A stretch of DNA of 57,668 nucleotides from NCBI GenBank assembly GCA_024763245.1, contig JANTFW010000005.1:1-57668 (forward strand), written 5' to 3'. The notes under the pieces are model-generated. The model saw only the letters and a program-made list of their open reading frames with translations. It was not told the DNA's origin and made no database searches. A program made the position numbers and the translations under genes. This DNA is from Flavobacteriaceae bacterium (GTDB lineage: Bacteria; Bacteroidota; Bacteroidia; Flavobacteriales; Flavobacteriaceae). Below, one piece after another: positions 8,840 through 17,409 of the stretch. Every line of letters starts with the position of its first letter. Positions within the stretch are counted from its first letter, which is position 1.

Positions 8840-9089
8840 ATTTATATTGGGAGATCATTCCGATTACCCCGATGATATATTTGTTGTACATACCGAATAT
8901 CCTCGTTTTATCATCAATTTAAAAGATGATGAGGTAACTTGGTTTGAAGATTTAGTAAGCGAAAACGAGGAAGAATTGGCTATTGAAATGGCTAATTTAG
9001 TGGAACAAGCCGGTAAGTTTTACGATAATCAGGTGCATTTGTACGAACAGAGTTCAACAAAGTTTAGTGCCCAAAGTGATGCTGAATGA
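8826..9089 (+). CDS. Small acidic conserved hypothetical protein
   Basis: 87 residues, overlapping the end of the MATE gene by 14 bp and therefore probably translated together with it. The protein is acidic and soluble, with an N-terminal beta-rich part (FILGDHSDYPDDIFVVHTEY, then PRFIINLKDDEVTWFED) and a helical part (ENEEELAIEMANLVEQAGKF). I recall similar short proteins as unnamed conserved genes in Flavobacteriaceae, but no function is known to me. There is no signal peptide or membrane segment. Confidence 0.65.
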   Translation: MKLPKFILGDHSDYPDDIFVVHTEYPRFIINLKDDEVTWFEDLVSENEEELAIEMANLVEQAGKFYDNQVHLYEQSSTKFSAQSDAE

Positions 9090-9187
9090 CAAGTGCTGTC
9101 TGTCTTAGTATAATAAATAGTAATTTTGACAGCTAAAATAACATATCTTTACAGAATATTAAGAAGTTTTAAGCGTTGTATAGTCGA

Positions 9188-10198
9188 ATGAAATATTGGC
9201 GTTTTTTAGTGTTTTTTATCTCTCTCACTAGCTTTTCGCAAGTAGGAGGAGAGCATGTGTACTCTTTTTTAAATTTCACTACTTCAGCGCGGCAAATGGC
9301 TTTGGGTGGCAGTGTATTAACCTTGTCGGACGATGTTAATCAAGCGTTTTGGAATCCGGCAGCTATAAATAATAGTATAGATAATCAATTTTCTTTTAAT
9401 TATGTAAATTATCTGTTAGAAATTAATTATTTATCAGCAGCTTATGCCTATACCTTTAACGATCATCTCAATACTTTTCATACCGGAATTACTTATTTAA
9501 ACTACGGTACTTTTATTGCTGCGGACGAAAATGGACAAGAAACCGGTACTTTTAAAGCCTACGATTTGGCTTTTTCCATAGGATATGCGTATCAGATTCC
9601 GCATTCAGATTTTTATATCGGTGCCAATGCCAAAATTATTAATTCGGTTATAGAACAATACTCTTCCTTTGGTATAGCCGGAGATTTTGGGATTTTATAT
9701 TTTAGCAAAAACAGACCCTATCAATTCGCCGCAGTTATTCGTAATTTAGGGATACAACTATCTGCCTATGATCAGGTTAAGGAACCTATTCCATATCAAA
9801 TTCAAGTTGGGGGTAGTTACCGTTTAGAACATGTACCTATCAAAATATATGGTACCTTAGATAATCTACAACAGTGGCAGTTAGCTTATCCCAATCCATC
9901 GGATAGTACTACAGATTTAGAAGGAAATTCTTTTGAGAATTCCCCCACATTTTTTGATAATGTAATGCGACATGTAGTAGTCGGAGCAGAACTTTTTCCT
10001 GATAAAGGCTTTTCATTGCGTATGGGTTTTAACATACAACGTGCCAAAGAATTAAAATTGAATAATGTGAGAACCTTTGCCGGATTATCCTTTGGCTTCG
10101 GGTTAAAAGTAAAGCGGATTAGATTAAATTATGCCTTTTCGAAGTTTCACCCGGTAGCCGATAGCCATTCCTTTAGTTTGGGAATTAATTTAAATTAG
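9188..10198 (+). CDS. porQ: Type IX secretion system protein PorQ
   Basis: About 336 residues. The start was placed at the ATG at 9188, which begins MKYWRFLVFFISLTSFSQ, a normal signal peptide; the TTG at 9176 would add four residues before it. The mature N-terminus GGEHVYSFLNFTTSARQMAL is the hallmark of the PorV/PorQ outer-membrane beta-barrel group, and the length and the following SDDVNQAFWNPAAI segment fit PorQ. The barrel is expected in the outer membrane, where it serves T9SS cargo processing. It is followed after 3 bp by cmk, a pairing common in this family. A TATCTTTA element at 9144-9151 may be the promoter. Confidence 0.88.
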   Translation: MKYWRFLVFFISLTSFSQVGGEHVYSFLNFTTSARQMALGGSVLTLSDDVNQAFWNPAAINNSIDNQFSFNYVNYLLEINYLSAAYAYTFNDHLNTFHTGITYLNYGTFIAADENGQETGTFKAYDLAFSIGYAYQIPHSDFYIGANAKIINSVIEQYSSFGIAGDFGILYFSKNRPYQFAAVIRNLGIQLSAYDQVKEPIPYQIQVGGSYRLEHVPIKIYGTLDNLQQWQLAYPNPSDSTTDLEGNSFENSPTFFDNVMRHVVVGAELFPDKGFSLRMGFNIQRAKELKLNNVRTFAGLSFGFGLKVKRIRLNYAFSKFHPVADSHSFSLGINLN

Positions 10199-10201
10199 AA
10201 A

Positions 10202-10915
10202 ATGAGTAAAAAGTCACTTAAAATAGCCATTGCCATTGATGGATTTTCTTCTACCGGAAAAAGCACAGTGGCTAAGCGATTAGCAAAGGAGTTAGGCTAT
10301 ATTTACATTGACACCGGAGCGATGTATAGAGCGGTAACGCTATATGCTATCCAACATAAGTTGATTACGGATTCCACACCGAACAAGGAACTTTTAATCA
10401 AGAAACTTAGAGAAATCAAACTCTCTTTTAAATGGAATGAAACTTTGGGCTTTGCCGAAATGTACCTCAACGGAAAAAATGTGGAAAAGGAGATTAGAGG
10501 TATGGAAGTATCAAATCTAGTAAGCCCTATTGCCGCTATTTCCGAAGTGCGTAGTTATTTAGTACGATTACAACGAGAAATGGGAGAAAAAAAAGGTGTG
10601 GTTATGGATGGTAGAGATATTGGAAGTGTGGTTTTACCGGATGCCGAACTAAAAATATTTTTGATTGCCGATCCTAAAATTAGAACAGAAAGGCGTTTGT
10701 TAGAAATGCGAGAAAAAGGAGAGAATATTGACTTTAACACCATTTATAACAACGTGTTAGAACGTGATTATATTGATAGTACTAGAGCAGACTCTCCATT
10801 GATTAAAACACCGGATGCCATAGAAATTGATGCCTCTAGAATTGACAAAGAGGAACAGTTTAATAGAGTAATGTATCTTGCCCAAAAAGCGATACAAAAA
10901 GCAAACAAAAAGTAA
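10202..10915 (+). CDS. cmk: Cytidylate kinase
   Basis: 237 residues. It phosphorylates CMP and dCMP with ATP. The P-loop is in IDGFSSTGKSTVAKRLA and is followed by YIYIDTGAMYRAVTLYA, both typical of Cmk. The central MDGRDIGSVVLPDAELKIFL segment is the most diagnostic, and the lid/Arg region (RTERRLLEMREKG, then RDYIDSTRADSPL) is intact. It starts 3 bp after porQ and is probably co-transcribed with it. Its stop is 19 bp from that of the convergent membrane-protein gene. Confidence 0.95.
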   Translation: MSKKSLKIAIAIDGFSSTGKSTVAKRLAKELGYIYIDTGAMYRAVTLYAIQHKLITDSTPNKELLIKKLREIKLSFKWNETLGFAEMYLNGKNVEKEIRGMEVSNLVSPIAAISEVRSYLVRLQREMGEKKGVVMDGRDIGSVVLPDAELKIFLIADPKIRTERRLLEMREKGENIDFNTIYNNVLERDYIDSTRADSPLIKTPDAIEIDASRIDKEEQFNRVMYLAQKAIQKANKK

Positions 10916-10934
10916 GGTGGTTACACCAAACGAG

Positions 10935-11513
10935 TTAATCTATATCTTTTCTAAAGAAACCTATAGCTACAATAAGTAAGGCTATAAGTGTAATAGGAGG
11001 TAACCCGCCTTTCCAGTTACTCGGCTCTACCCAGCCTTGAATGCCCATAAAAAATAAATGTAGGGCGGCGCCCGTAAGTATACTGTTGAGCAGTACAGTT
11101 GTAGTAAAGACTGCAAAAAGTGTATTTCCTTTTTTAATCTGGTGGTAAATCCACAAGCCTAAAAAGGAGAGGACACCAAAAAGAAGACTGAGGTTTATCA
11201 GTCCGGTAAATCCCGAATACGCATCAAAAAAGTTAGGAAAATAGTGAGGGTTTAGTAAAAGTAAACTCAAAGTGAGATGACCCAAAATAAACACATAGCT
11301 CAATCCACCAATATAATAATTCTTTTTTCGAAATAGATAAACGATAAAAAAGACCACTCCATTAATAGCCATTACTTTATTCCCTAAATATAAAGGTATA
11401 TTTTGGACTGTTGTAGTGCCGAAAAAATGGTATCGAATTAAAGCATACAAAAAAGCAACACTACTAGTAATGCCAACCAATAGCCAAGGAAATTTGAGTT
11501 TGTTTTTTTGCAT
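10935..11513 (-). CDS. Integral membrane protein, ferric-reductase-like in appearance, function unknown
   Basis: 192 residues with about five or six hydrophobic helices (approximate spans 10-28, 45-60, 66-88, 100-122, 130-152 and 170-188). Scattered His residues lie at helix ends (RYHFFGT, GHLTLSLL, YHQIKK, LHLFFMG), which recalls heme-binding four-to-six-helix membrane proteins such as the ferric reductase/MsrQ group. The order is not clear enough to assign heme ligation. The ATG is followed by a basic MQKNKLKFP segment. It lies downstream of the DUF2059 genes, beyond a terminator. Confidence 0.55.
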   Translation of the reverse strand: MQKNKLKFPWLLVGITSSVAFLYALIRYHFFGTTTVQNIPLYLGNKVMAINGVVFFIVYLFRKKNYYIGGLSYVFILGHLTLSLLLLNPHYFPNFFDAYSGFTGLINLSLLFGVLSFLGLWIYHQIKKGNTLFAVFTTTVLLNSILTGAALHLFFMGIQGWVEPSNWKGGLPPITLIALLIVAIGFFRKDID

Positions 11514-11529
11514 GATTTATGAATAAAAA

Positions 11530-11555
11530 AAGCCCAATCAGTTAAGAAAGGGCTT
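11530..11555 (-). terminator. Rho-independent terminator after the DUF2059 gene
   Basis: The inverted repeat AAGCCC / GGGCTT (14-base loop) is followed on the minus strand by TTTTTTATTC. It lies 20 bp past the stop at 11576. Confidence 0.75.
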
Positions 11556-11575
11556 AATATGTAATGAGTTCAGGA

Positions 11576-11977
11576 TTATATAGTTTGGTAAATTTCCTTA
11601 AATCTTTTTTGGAATTGACCTTTATAATTACGCCATTCTCTAATAAACGATAATGTTTTTTGCGAATAATCGATACGTCCTTCTGTGGTGAATTCGGTAT
11701 AAATAGCATCAATATCTTCTTGAGAATACTTTTTGGTAAAATAGGTAATGGCTTCTGCTCTTATTTTTGCGGCTTCTTCGGTTATTTTTTGTCTAAATTC
11801 TGCTTGTTTTTCAGGGGCAACATTGTCAATGTTACTTTCCAAAATACGACTAAAAATAGTAGAGCCGTTATGAGCATCCATCAATTTTTCTAATTTGCTG
11901 GTAAATGCATCTTTGTCTTGTGCAAAACTTCCAACAGCTACAAATAGGGCAATAAAGGTGTAAAATAGATTTTTCAT
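11576..11977 (-). CDS. DUF2059 family exported protein (second copy)
   Basis: 133 residues with a signal peptide (MKNLFYTFIALFVAVGSFAQ). The rest is helical and acidic to neutral. It carries the DUF2059 pattern of a helix pair around FTKKYSQEDIDAIYTEFTTEGR, in which a 'Y/F-x-K-x(y/f)-[ST]-x-x-E/D-[IL]-x-x-[IL]' turn is typical. It follows another DUF2059 gene by 21 bp and ends before a terminator. The proteins are probably periplasmic. The family has no established function that I can cite. Confidence 0.65.
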   Translation of the reverse strand: MKNLFYTFIALFVAVGSFAQDKDAFTSKLEKLMDAHNGSTIFSRILESNIDNVAPEKQAEFRQKITEEAAKIRAEAITYFTKKYSQEDIDAIYTEFTTEGRIDYSQKTLSFIREWRNYKGQFQKRFKEIYQTI

Positions 11978-11998
11978 ATAAAATAAATTAAAATTGGG

Positions 11999-12448
11999 TT
12001 ATGGTGTATATCCTTTTTGATGTAATAAATCGGTGATGTTATGGTATAAATTTTTACTCCAAACTATAGAGGCTTCTTGCGAAGCATCGGACAAATTTAC
12101 AACATTATTTATAAATTTCTGCGCCACTTCTTTTTCGTATAATTTATTTAGCGCAATGATTTCATTATGCGTAAAGTATTTTTTGTAAATAACCACTAAA
12201 TCATCAGACAAACCTTTTAATGATTTTTGTGCCATTACATCTATTTCAATCCACTCCGATTCCGGTACATTTGCATCCTTATATTGCTCCTTAAGCATAG
12301 GAATAAGTTGACCTATAGCACTTTGATATTGCCCCATAGTTCCATTAATCTCAATAAAATGCCTTACATCATTGTCGTAGGATACGTCATTTTGAGAAAA
12401 AAGAGTAAGACTAAAGACTAAAAAGAGTATTGCAAAGAGTTGCTTCAT
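11999..12448 (-). CDS. DUF2059 family exported protein (first copy)
   Basis: About 149 residues from the internal ATG. That start gives a clean signal peptide (MKQLFAILFLVFSLTLFSQ), whereas the longer reading to 12502 adds a non-signal stretch, so 12448 is preferred. The motif KYFTHNEIIALNKLYEKEVAQKF is the DUF2059 helix-turn-helix core, parallel to the KKYSQEDIDAIYTEF of the next gene. The two are divergent paralogues. QueE lies just upstream, with its stop at 12502, so one transcript is possible. Confidence 0.68.
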   Translation of the reverse strand: MKQLFAILFLVFSLTLFSQNDVSYDNDVRHFIEINGTMGQYQSAIGQLIPMLKEQYKDANVPESEWIEIDVMAQKSLKGLSDDLVVIYKKYFTHNEIIALNKLYEKEVAQKFINNVVNLSDASQEASIVWSKNLYHNITDLLHQKGYTP

Positions 12449-12501
12449 AAAATGATCTTGTTTTAGGCAAATATAATAACAAATAGTATACCAAAAAAAC
12501 A

Positions 12502-13125
12502 TTAAGGTATATTCAAGTATTTATGCATTTGGATAGATACTTTCCATTTAGGATTTTTCATTACATAGTCGGTCAGTAAGGGTATTATTTTTTCTCGAAC
12601 ACTCCACTCGGGTTGTAAGTATAGTTGGCAACTAGCCGAAACCTTTGTAGCTTGTTCTTCGGCAAAAGCAAAATCTTGTTTAGATCGTATTATGACTTTA
12701 AGCTCATTTGCTTTAGGATAGATTTGAGGTACCGGTAGTTTATTCCTTTTAGGAGAAAGACATATCCAATCCCACTCACCGGTAAGTGTATCTGAACCGG
12801 AGGTCTCAATATGTAAAATAAAATGCTGTTGGTGCAGTTTTTTTGTAAGATATTCCAAATTCCATTGTAAGGGTTCTCCGCCGGTTACCACTACTGTATT
12901 GGGATATTTTAGGCAATCATCAACAATGGTGTCTGTGGCAGTAGCCGGGTGTAAAGCCGCATTCCAACTCTCTTTTACATCACACCAGTGGCAGCCTACA
13001 TCACAACCACCAATTCGGATAAAATAGGCTGCCTTTCCACTATGATGCCCTTCTCCTTGTAGGGTATAAAACGATTCCATCAAGGGAAGTAGTAGTCCTT
13101 TATCCAGTTTTTCTTGTGTGGTCAT
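12502..13125 (-). CDS. queE: 7-carboxy-7-deazaguanine synthase (radical SAM)
   Basis: About 207 residues when started at the ATG at 13125 (MTTQEKLDKGLLLPLMESFY), which matches the usual N-terminus better than the upstream ATG at 13164. QueE rearranges carboxytetrahydropterin to CDG in the queuosine pathway. The radical SAM cluster motif is in IGGCDVGCHWCDVKESWN (Cys-x3-Cys-x2-Cys), preceded by the substrate loop YTLQGEGHHSGKAAYFIR. VVVTGGEPLQWN is the SAM-binding GGE motif. No queC, queD or queF is in the window. Confidence 0.93.
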   Translation of the reverse strand: MTTQEKLDKGLLLPLMESFYTLQGEGHHSGKAAYFIRIGGCDVGCHWCDVKESWNAALHPATATDTIVDDCLKYPNTVVVTGGEPLQWNLEYLTKKLHQQHFILHIETSGSDTLTGEWDWICLSPKRNKLPVPQIYPKANELKVIIRSKQDFAFAEEQATKVSASCQLYLQPEWSVREKIIPLLTDYVMKNPKWKVSIQMHKYLNIP

Positions 13126-13184
13126 ACGACGGTAAGAATTAAAATAGTTGGCAAAAGTAACCAATAATTAGCAAACACAAAGCT

Positions 13185-14411
13185 TTACTTTTTTTCGGAA
13201 AGTTTACGTAACATTTTAGGGTAGTCACAGCTGGCAAAAATATCGTCCATTACTTCTATTAATATAGAAGAGCCTTCTTGAATTTCTTTATCAGAAATAC
13301 TAAGAGGTGGAGTAATTCGTACCGCCTTTCCTTCAAATAGTAGCCAAAATAATAATAATCCTTTATCCAGTGCACTTAGAATTATTTTACTGGCTATTTC
13401 ATCCGATTCCACCAGTAACGCCAACATAAGTCCTTTACCTCGTATTTCTTTTACCAAAGGATGTTGTAAGGCTTCACGTAATAATTTTTCTTTACGTTCT
13501 ATATCTGACATCAAAGTTCCGGATAATACTTCTTGTAGCGTGGCCAAACCTGCTGCAGCAATTACAGGGTGTCCGCCAAAAGTTGTAATATGCCCTAGTT
13601 TAGGATGTGCTTGTAACAAATCCATATGTTTTTTTGAGGCAATAAAAGCGCCTATAGGCATACCACCACCCAATCCTTTTCCGGTAATTACAATATCAGG
13701 GGTAACATCTTGATGCATAAACTCAAAGAGTTTTCCGGTTCGTCCCATTCCGGATTGAATTTCATCTAAAATTAATAAAGCACCTACTTCTTCGCATCGT
13801 TTTTTCACCGATTTTAGATAACCTTCTCTGGGAACGATAAAGCCGGCACCTCCTTGTATCGTTTCTAAAATAACCGCCGCAGTTTTTGTCGTAATTGTTG
13901 ATAGTGCTTCAACATCATTAAATGCAATAAATGTAGAACCTGGTATTAAGGGTCTAAAAGCACTTTTTGTCGCTTCATTTCCGGCAATGCTCATAGCGCC
14001 TTGCGAGTTGCCGTGGTAAGCATTTTTTGCCGCAATAATCTCAAAGCGATTAGTCACTCTTTTAGCAAGTTTTAACGCCCCTTCGGTAGCTTCTGTTCCT
14101 GAATTTGTCAAATAGACGGAATCTAATCCGGAAGGGAGGTTTTCTACTAATAGTTTCGCTAGGGCTACTTGGGGTTGCTGAATAAATTCACCATAGACCA
14201 TTACGTGTGTATAGCGATCTAATTGTGCTTTTATGGCTGTAGTTACTTTTTTAGGATTATGCCCCAGTGTGTTTGCCGAAACACCGGCAATAAAATCAAG
14301 ATACGATTTTCCGGAGGTATCAAATAGGTAAGAACCCTTTGCCTTAGCCACTTCCAACGCAAGAGGATGCGGTGTGGTTTGCGCTTGATATCTAAAAAAA
14401 TCTTTTTTCAA
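13185..14411 (-). CDS. Class III PLP-dependent aminotransferase (acetylornithine/4-aminobutyrate type)
   Basis: 408 residues. The fold-type I aminotransferase core is complete: the NSGTEATEGALKLAKRVT glycine-rich PLP-phosphate segment, the ILDEIQSGMGRTGKLFEF Asp/Glu motif and the PLP lysine in DIVITGKGLGGGMPIGAF. The substrate cannot be fixed from sequence. Related Flavobacteriaceae genes are annotated only as aspartate aminotransferase family. The start is a TTG, since no ATG is available in the gap. It begins 6 bp after the OstA-like stop and reads directly into MKKDFFRYQAQTTPHPLALE, as homologues do. It is probably co-transcribed with the OstA-like gene. Confidence 0.88.
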   Translation of the reverse strand: MKKDFFRYQAQTTPHPLALEVAKAKGSYLFDTSGKSYLDFIAGVSANTLGHNPKKVTTAIKAQLDRYTHVMVYGEFIQQPQVALAKLLVENLPSGLDSVYLTNSGTEATEGALKLAKRVTNRFEIIAAKNAYHGNSQGAMSIAGNEATKSAFRPLIPGSTFIAFNDVEALSTITTKTAAVILETIQGGAGFIVPREGYLKSVKKRCEEVGALLILDEIQSGMGRTGKLFEFMHQDVTPDIVITGKGLGGGMPIGAFIASKKHMDLLQAHPKLGHITTFGGHPVIAAAGLATLQEVLSGTLMSDIERKEKLLREALQHPLVKEIRGKGLMLALLVESDEIASKIILSALDKGLLLFWLLFEGKAVRITPPLSISDKEIQEGSSILIEVMDDIFASCDYPKMLRKLSEKK

Positions 14412-14417
14412 AGTGAT

Positions 14418-16142
14418 TTATTTCTGTTTAATTTCCATTTTAGTCGCCGTATCAGGTTGGGGCGATTTTTGGGTTTCTTCGTTTGGCGATTCTTTATCAG
14501 AATTAAGAATTGCTTGGTTTTGGAGCGCTTTTGCTGCGTCTTTTTCGGCTTGTTTTTGTTTGGCAATAGCGGCTTTTTTAGCATCTTCTTTAGCCTGTTT
14601 TTCGGCCTGTTTAATCGCTTTTATTAGAGCTTCATCACCGGGATCTCGTTTAAAAATATCGGCTTTGTTTAAGGGTCTTTCATCAATACGCCAAATAAAA
14701 CCGGGGAGTAGTTCTTCTTCTTTGGGAAATTTTGAAGGAGGATATGTTTTTCCGTCCGGTTTGGTAATATATTTTATATTTTCTATAGCACCATCGGTAA
14801 ACTTAAATTTGATATTACTACACGTAAGTTTTGTTATACCTATTAATTGGTGTTTTTCATCTCGATTGTAGTTAATCATCTGTCCGTTACCCGACACATA
14901 AATACGGCTAATGGTATCTTTTACAAACTTGGCAAATAGATTTTTCCCTTTTATTTGACTAAATCCACCGGTACTATCTTGTTTTATGACAAAAGCCTTG
15001 TGATAGACTTTTAATGAATCTAATTTATGGGTAAGGGTATTTGAGGTAAAAAAGATGCTGTCGCCGGTAATCTGATTTACATCGCTCCACATTACGGGAT
15101 TGCGATACATTTTTGTAATTCCAAGCGACTCATTAGAGTAAAGCGAATCGCATTTTCCTTGTAAATTTTCTTTAAAAAATTTGACGTGATGATACGCCCG
15201 CATTATCCTGTTTTTTGGTTTTCCTGTTACCAAGAGTGTGTCTCCGTGCATATATAAAGAATCCTTTTTTACCAAAGAAATAGCGATAGGTTTTTGAATG
15301 ATAAATACGGAATCTTTATTCTCAAAATATTCGGCATAGCCTCCTTTAATAACCGACTTGTTAATGGTGTCTAAAACGGTAATATGACCACTGGCCGAGG
15401 CAAATTGTCTTATTTCATCGTAATATAAGCTATCTCCTTTAATAATTCTGTCGTTATAATCGATACGTGCGTCTTTTACAAAATACGAAATTTTGGTTTT
15501 ACTGTTATGGTAGCCTTTTTTACTAAAAATAGTATTGTTGTTTTTTCGGTCTAGAATGCTAGTAGCGCCATTGAAATTTGATATACCGGTATCGGTATAA
15601 TATTCCAAATTATCAGAGGTTATTTGGTGATCTTTGTTGGTAATAATTACTTGAGATTGTGCTAGAAACTTGTGTTGTTCTAAATAATAATAGCCTATTT
15701 CGCTTTCCAAAGTATTACTACTGTCTCTAATGGTGGCGTGATGTTGGTAGTAGAGCATTTGTTTTGTCCTATCAAAATCCAAGGTATCTGTAGTAAGGGT
15801 CATTTTAGGGTCTTTTAGAATAACTTTTCCCCAAGATTTGGCTATTTTGGTATTGCCGTTATAGGATACAAATTTACTGGTTTGATATATTGAATCTCCT
15901 TGATTAATCAAGACGTTACCAAAGGCTTTTACAAGGTTTGCTTCTTGATAAATAAGTGCCTGACGACATTGCAAGCTTGCCCCTTCATGCTCTACAAGTA
16001 CATTTCCTAATGCCACGATAGCACCCGGATATTTTTCCTCATTTTTAAAAGTATTATCCGAATGGATGATTTTTATTTTCTTTTGTTGAGAAAATAATAA
16101 GAAGGAACTTAAAAGAACTAGTAAATTTAATAAATACTTCAA
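14418..16142 (-). CDS. OstA-like (LptA/OstA domain) exported protein
   Basis: About 574 residues. It carries an OstA/LptA-type beta-jellyroll array at the N-terminus (IKIIHSDNTF, PGAIVALGNVLVEHEGASLQ, then repeated 'xGxVxLxD' strands), extending to about residue 480. The last 90 residues are Lys/Ala/Glu rich and low complexity (KQAEKQAKEDAKKAAIAKQK). LptA-type domains carry lipopolysaccharide across the periplasm, so a role in LPS or outer-membrane lipid transport is the family expectation. The start is a TTG at 16142 that gives a good signal peptide (LKYLLNLLVLLSSFLLFSQ). A second TTG at 16160 is possible, and no ATG is available. Confidence 0.8.
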   Translation of the reverse strand: MKYLLNLLVLLSSFLLFSQQKKIKIIHSDNTFKNEEKYPGAIVALGNVLVEHEGASLQCRQALIYQEANLVKAFGNVLINQGDSIYQTSKFVSYNGNTKIAKSWGKVILKDPKMTLTTDTLDFDRTKQMLYYQHHATIRDSSNTLESEIGYYYLEQHKFLAQSQVIITNKDHQITSDNLEYYTDTGISNFNGATSILDRKNNNTIFSKKGYHNSKTKISYFVKDARIDYNDRIIKGDSLYYDEIRQFASASGHITVLDTINKSVIKGGYAEYFENKDSVFIIQKPIAISLVKKDSLYMHGDTLLVTGKPKNRIMRAYHHVKFFKENLQGKCDSLYSNESLGITKMYRNPVMWSDVNQITGDSIFFTSNTLTHKLDSLKVYHKAFVIKQDSTGGFSQIKGKNLFAKFVKDTISRIYVSGNGQMINYNRDEKHQLIGITKLTCSNIKFKFTDGAIENIKYITKPDGKTYPPSKFPKEEELLPGFIWRIDERPLNKADIFKRDPGDEALIKAIKQAEKQAKEDAKKAAIAKQKQAEKDAAKALQNQAILNSDKESPNEETQKSPQPDTATKMEIKQK

Positions 16143-16224
16143 AATATGAATTTTGCACAAAAATAAATAAAAAAAGATGCTAAAAACTTCCCTGTGGTTT
16201 TTTGGATAATTTTTAACAAGTTAT

Positions 16225-17178
16225 TCAAGGTTTTGTTTGGGCCGTATGGATTTTAATAAAAGGGACCATTTCATCGATAAGTTGAGGGGCTACCGGTAAG
16301 TCAGGATTGGTATACGATGCATAATTTGCTACGATATCTCCCTTAATTTCTTTTAGAATGTGATTCATATTTTTAATAATTTTTAATGAAGCAGTAGGAT
16401 TGGCTTTTTGGAGTAACCGGGCTTCTTCAACAGCTACTTGTAAATCCTTGTCACCGTTAATGATTAATATAGGAATCTGTAATTTTTTTAGTTCTAATTG
16501 AGGATTATAGTGCATCCAATCTATTAAATACGGTTGGATAGATAACCGGAAAATACTGCTTAGCATAGGATTGAAATCCGGATCTTTTTCGCCTTTTTTA
16601 AGTTTGTCTAGAGTTTGTGTAATACTTGTTTCCAGTTGTGGTGCTTGTTGTAAAAGTTGTTTCTTAAGCACCTGATCAATAGAATTTCCGGCACCACTTA
16701 AGGAGATAAATCCATCGACATTATTTTGTGCGGCAATCATCCCAATTAGGCTTCCTTGACTATGTCCTGCTATATAAATCTTAGAAAATGCGCTTTTGTT
16801 TTTAAAAAAGTTGACAACAGTCTGCGCATCTGTTATTAATTGATTAAAATGGACCTCCTCTTCTTTAAGTGTCCCTTTTTTTAGTAGCCTTACAGTATTT
16901 TTATCATAACGATAGGTCGCAATACCTTGTTGGGCAAGTGCATCTGCTAAAAATCGCAAAGAATTATTTTGGCTCAGAGAGGAATTTCCATTCCTGTCAG
17001 TTGGACCGGAACCGGCTAGTAAAATAACTAGTGGGGGTTTGTTGATGGATGTAGGTTCTAGTAAGGTGCCAAAAATACTGTCTTTGTCTTGTTTTATGTC
17101 TAATTCAGATTCTTTATACTCTTGTGCATGTAGCGTTTGAATAAAAAGGAAAAGGTAGATTAAGTACGTTTTTTTCAT
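16225..17178 (-). CDS. Exported alpha/beta hydrolase
   Basis: About 317 residues from the ATG at 17178, giving the signal peptide MKKTYLIYLFLFIQTLHAQ. The upstream ATG at 17253 lies inside the preceding small gene and is rejected. The nucleophile elbow IAGHSQGSLIGM carries the catalytic Ser, the oxyanion region is LLAGSGPTDRNGN, the acid is probably in LIINGDKDLQV and the His is in KNMNHILKE. It acts in the periplasm as an esterase or lipase-like enzyme of unknown substrate. It follows the DUF4177-like gene by 13 bp, so it is probably in one transcript with that gene. Confidence 0.82.
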   Translation of the reverse strand: MKKTYLIYLFLFIQTLHAQEYKESELDIKQDKDSIFGTLLEPTSINKPPLVILLAGSGPTDRNGNSSLSQNNSLRFLADALAQQGIATYRYDKNTVRLLKKGTLKEEEVHFNQLITDAQTVVNFFKNKSAFSKIYIAGHSQGSLIGMIAAQNNVDGFISLSGAGNSIDQVLKKQLLQQAPQLETSITQTLDKLKKGEKDPDFNPMLSSIFRLSIQPYLIDWMHYNPQLELKKLQIPILIINGDKDLQVAVEEARLLQKANPTASLKIIKNMNHILKEIKGDIVANYASYTNPDLPVAPQLIDEMVPFIKIHTAQTKP

Positions 17179-17191
17179 CACTGGATATTTG

Positions 17192-17359
17192 TTAAGAATC
17201 TTTTTTATCTCGTTCAATAATGGCCTTGACAATACCACGGTGTACAAAGACATTTACAACCCGCCATCCCATTTTGGCATAAGAGTTTAGTAATTCTTCA
17301 AAATCACTGTCTCGTTTAATCGGAGTTAGTTTTTGATGGATATATTTATATTCTTTCAT
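17192..17359 (-). CDS. DUF4177-like 55-residue protein
   Basis: A short open frame of 55 codons with ATG at 17357-17359 and stop TAA at 17192-17194. It reads MKEYKYIHQKLTPIKRDSDF, continues ELLNSYAKMGWRVVNVF and ends in IERDKKDS. The 'YEYKxVxxK...DFExLLNxxxxxGWRvV...aIxER' pattern is that of the DUF4177 family, whose function is unknown to me. It begins 50 bp after the tex stop and is followed after 13 bp by the hydrolase. The good family match and coding-like composition make it likely real despite its size. Confidence 0.72.
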   Translation of the reverse strand: MKEYKYIHQKLTPIKRDSDFEELLNSYAKMGWRVVNVFVHRGIVKAIIERDKKDS

Positions 17360-17409
17360 AAGAGGAAAAATTTCTAAGGGGTAAAGATACAGATTAATTA
17401 ATAGCTGTC

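Noticed and set aside
10916-10934. Small GGTG/CACC hairpin between cmk and the convergent membrane-protein gene
   Set aside because: The stem is only 4 bp and there is no T-run, so it is not a supported terminator.
12449-12502. Extended start of the first DUF2059 gene
   Set aside because: The internal ATG at 12448 gives a clean signal peptide; the extension is an aromatic, non-signal stretch that overlaps the end of queE.
14367-14871. Two plus-strand open frames over the aminotransferase/OstA junction
   Set aside because: They are Phe/Ser-rich complements of the Lys/Ala-rich end of the OstA-like gene.
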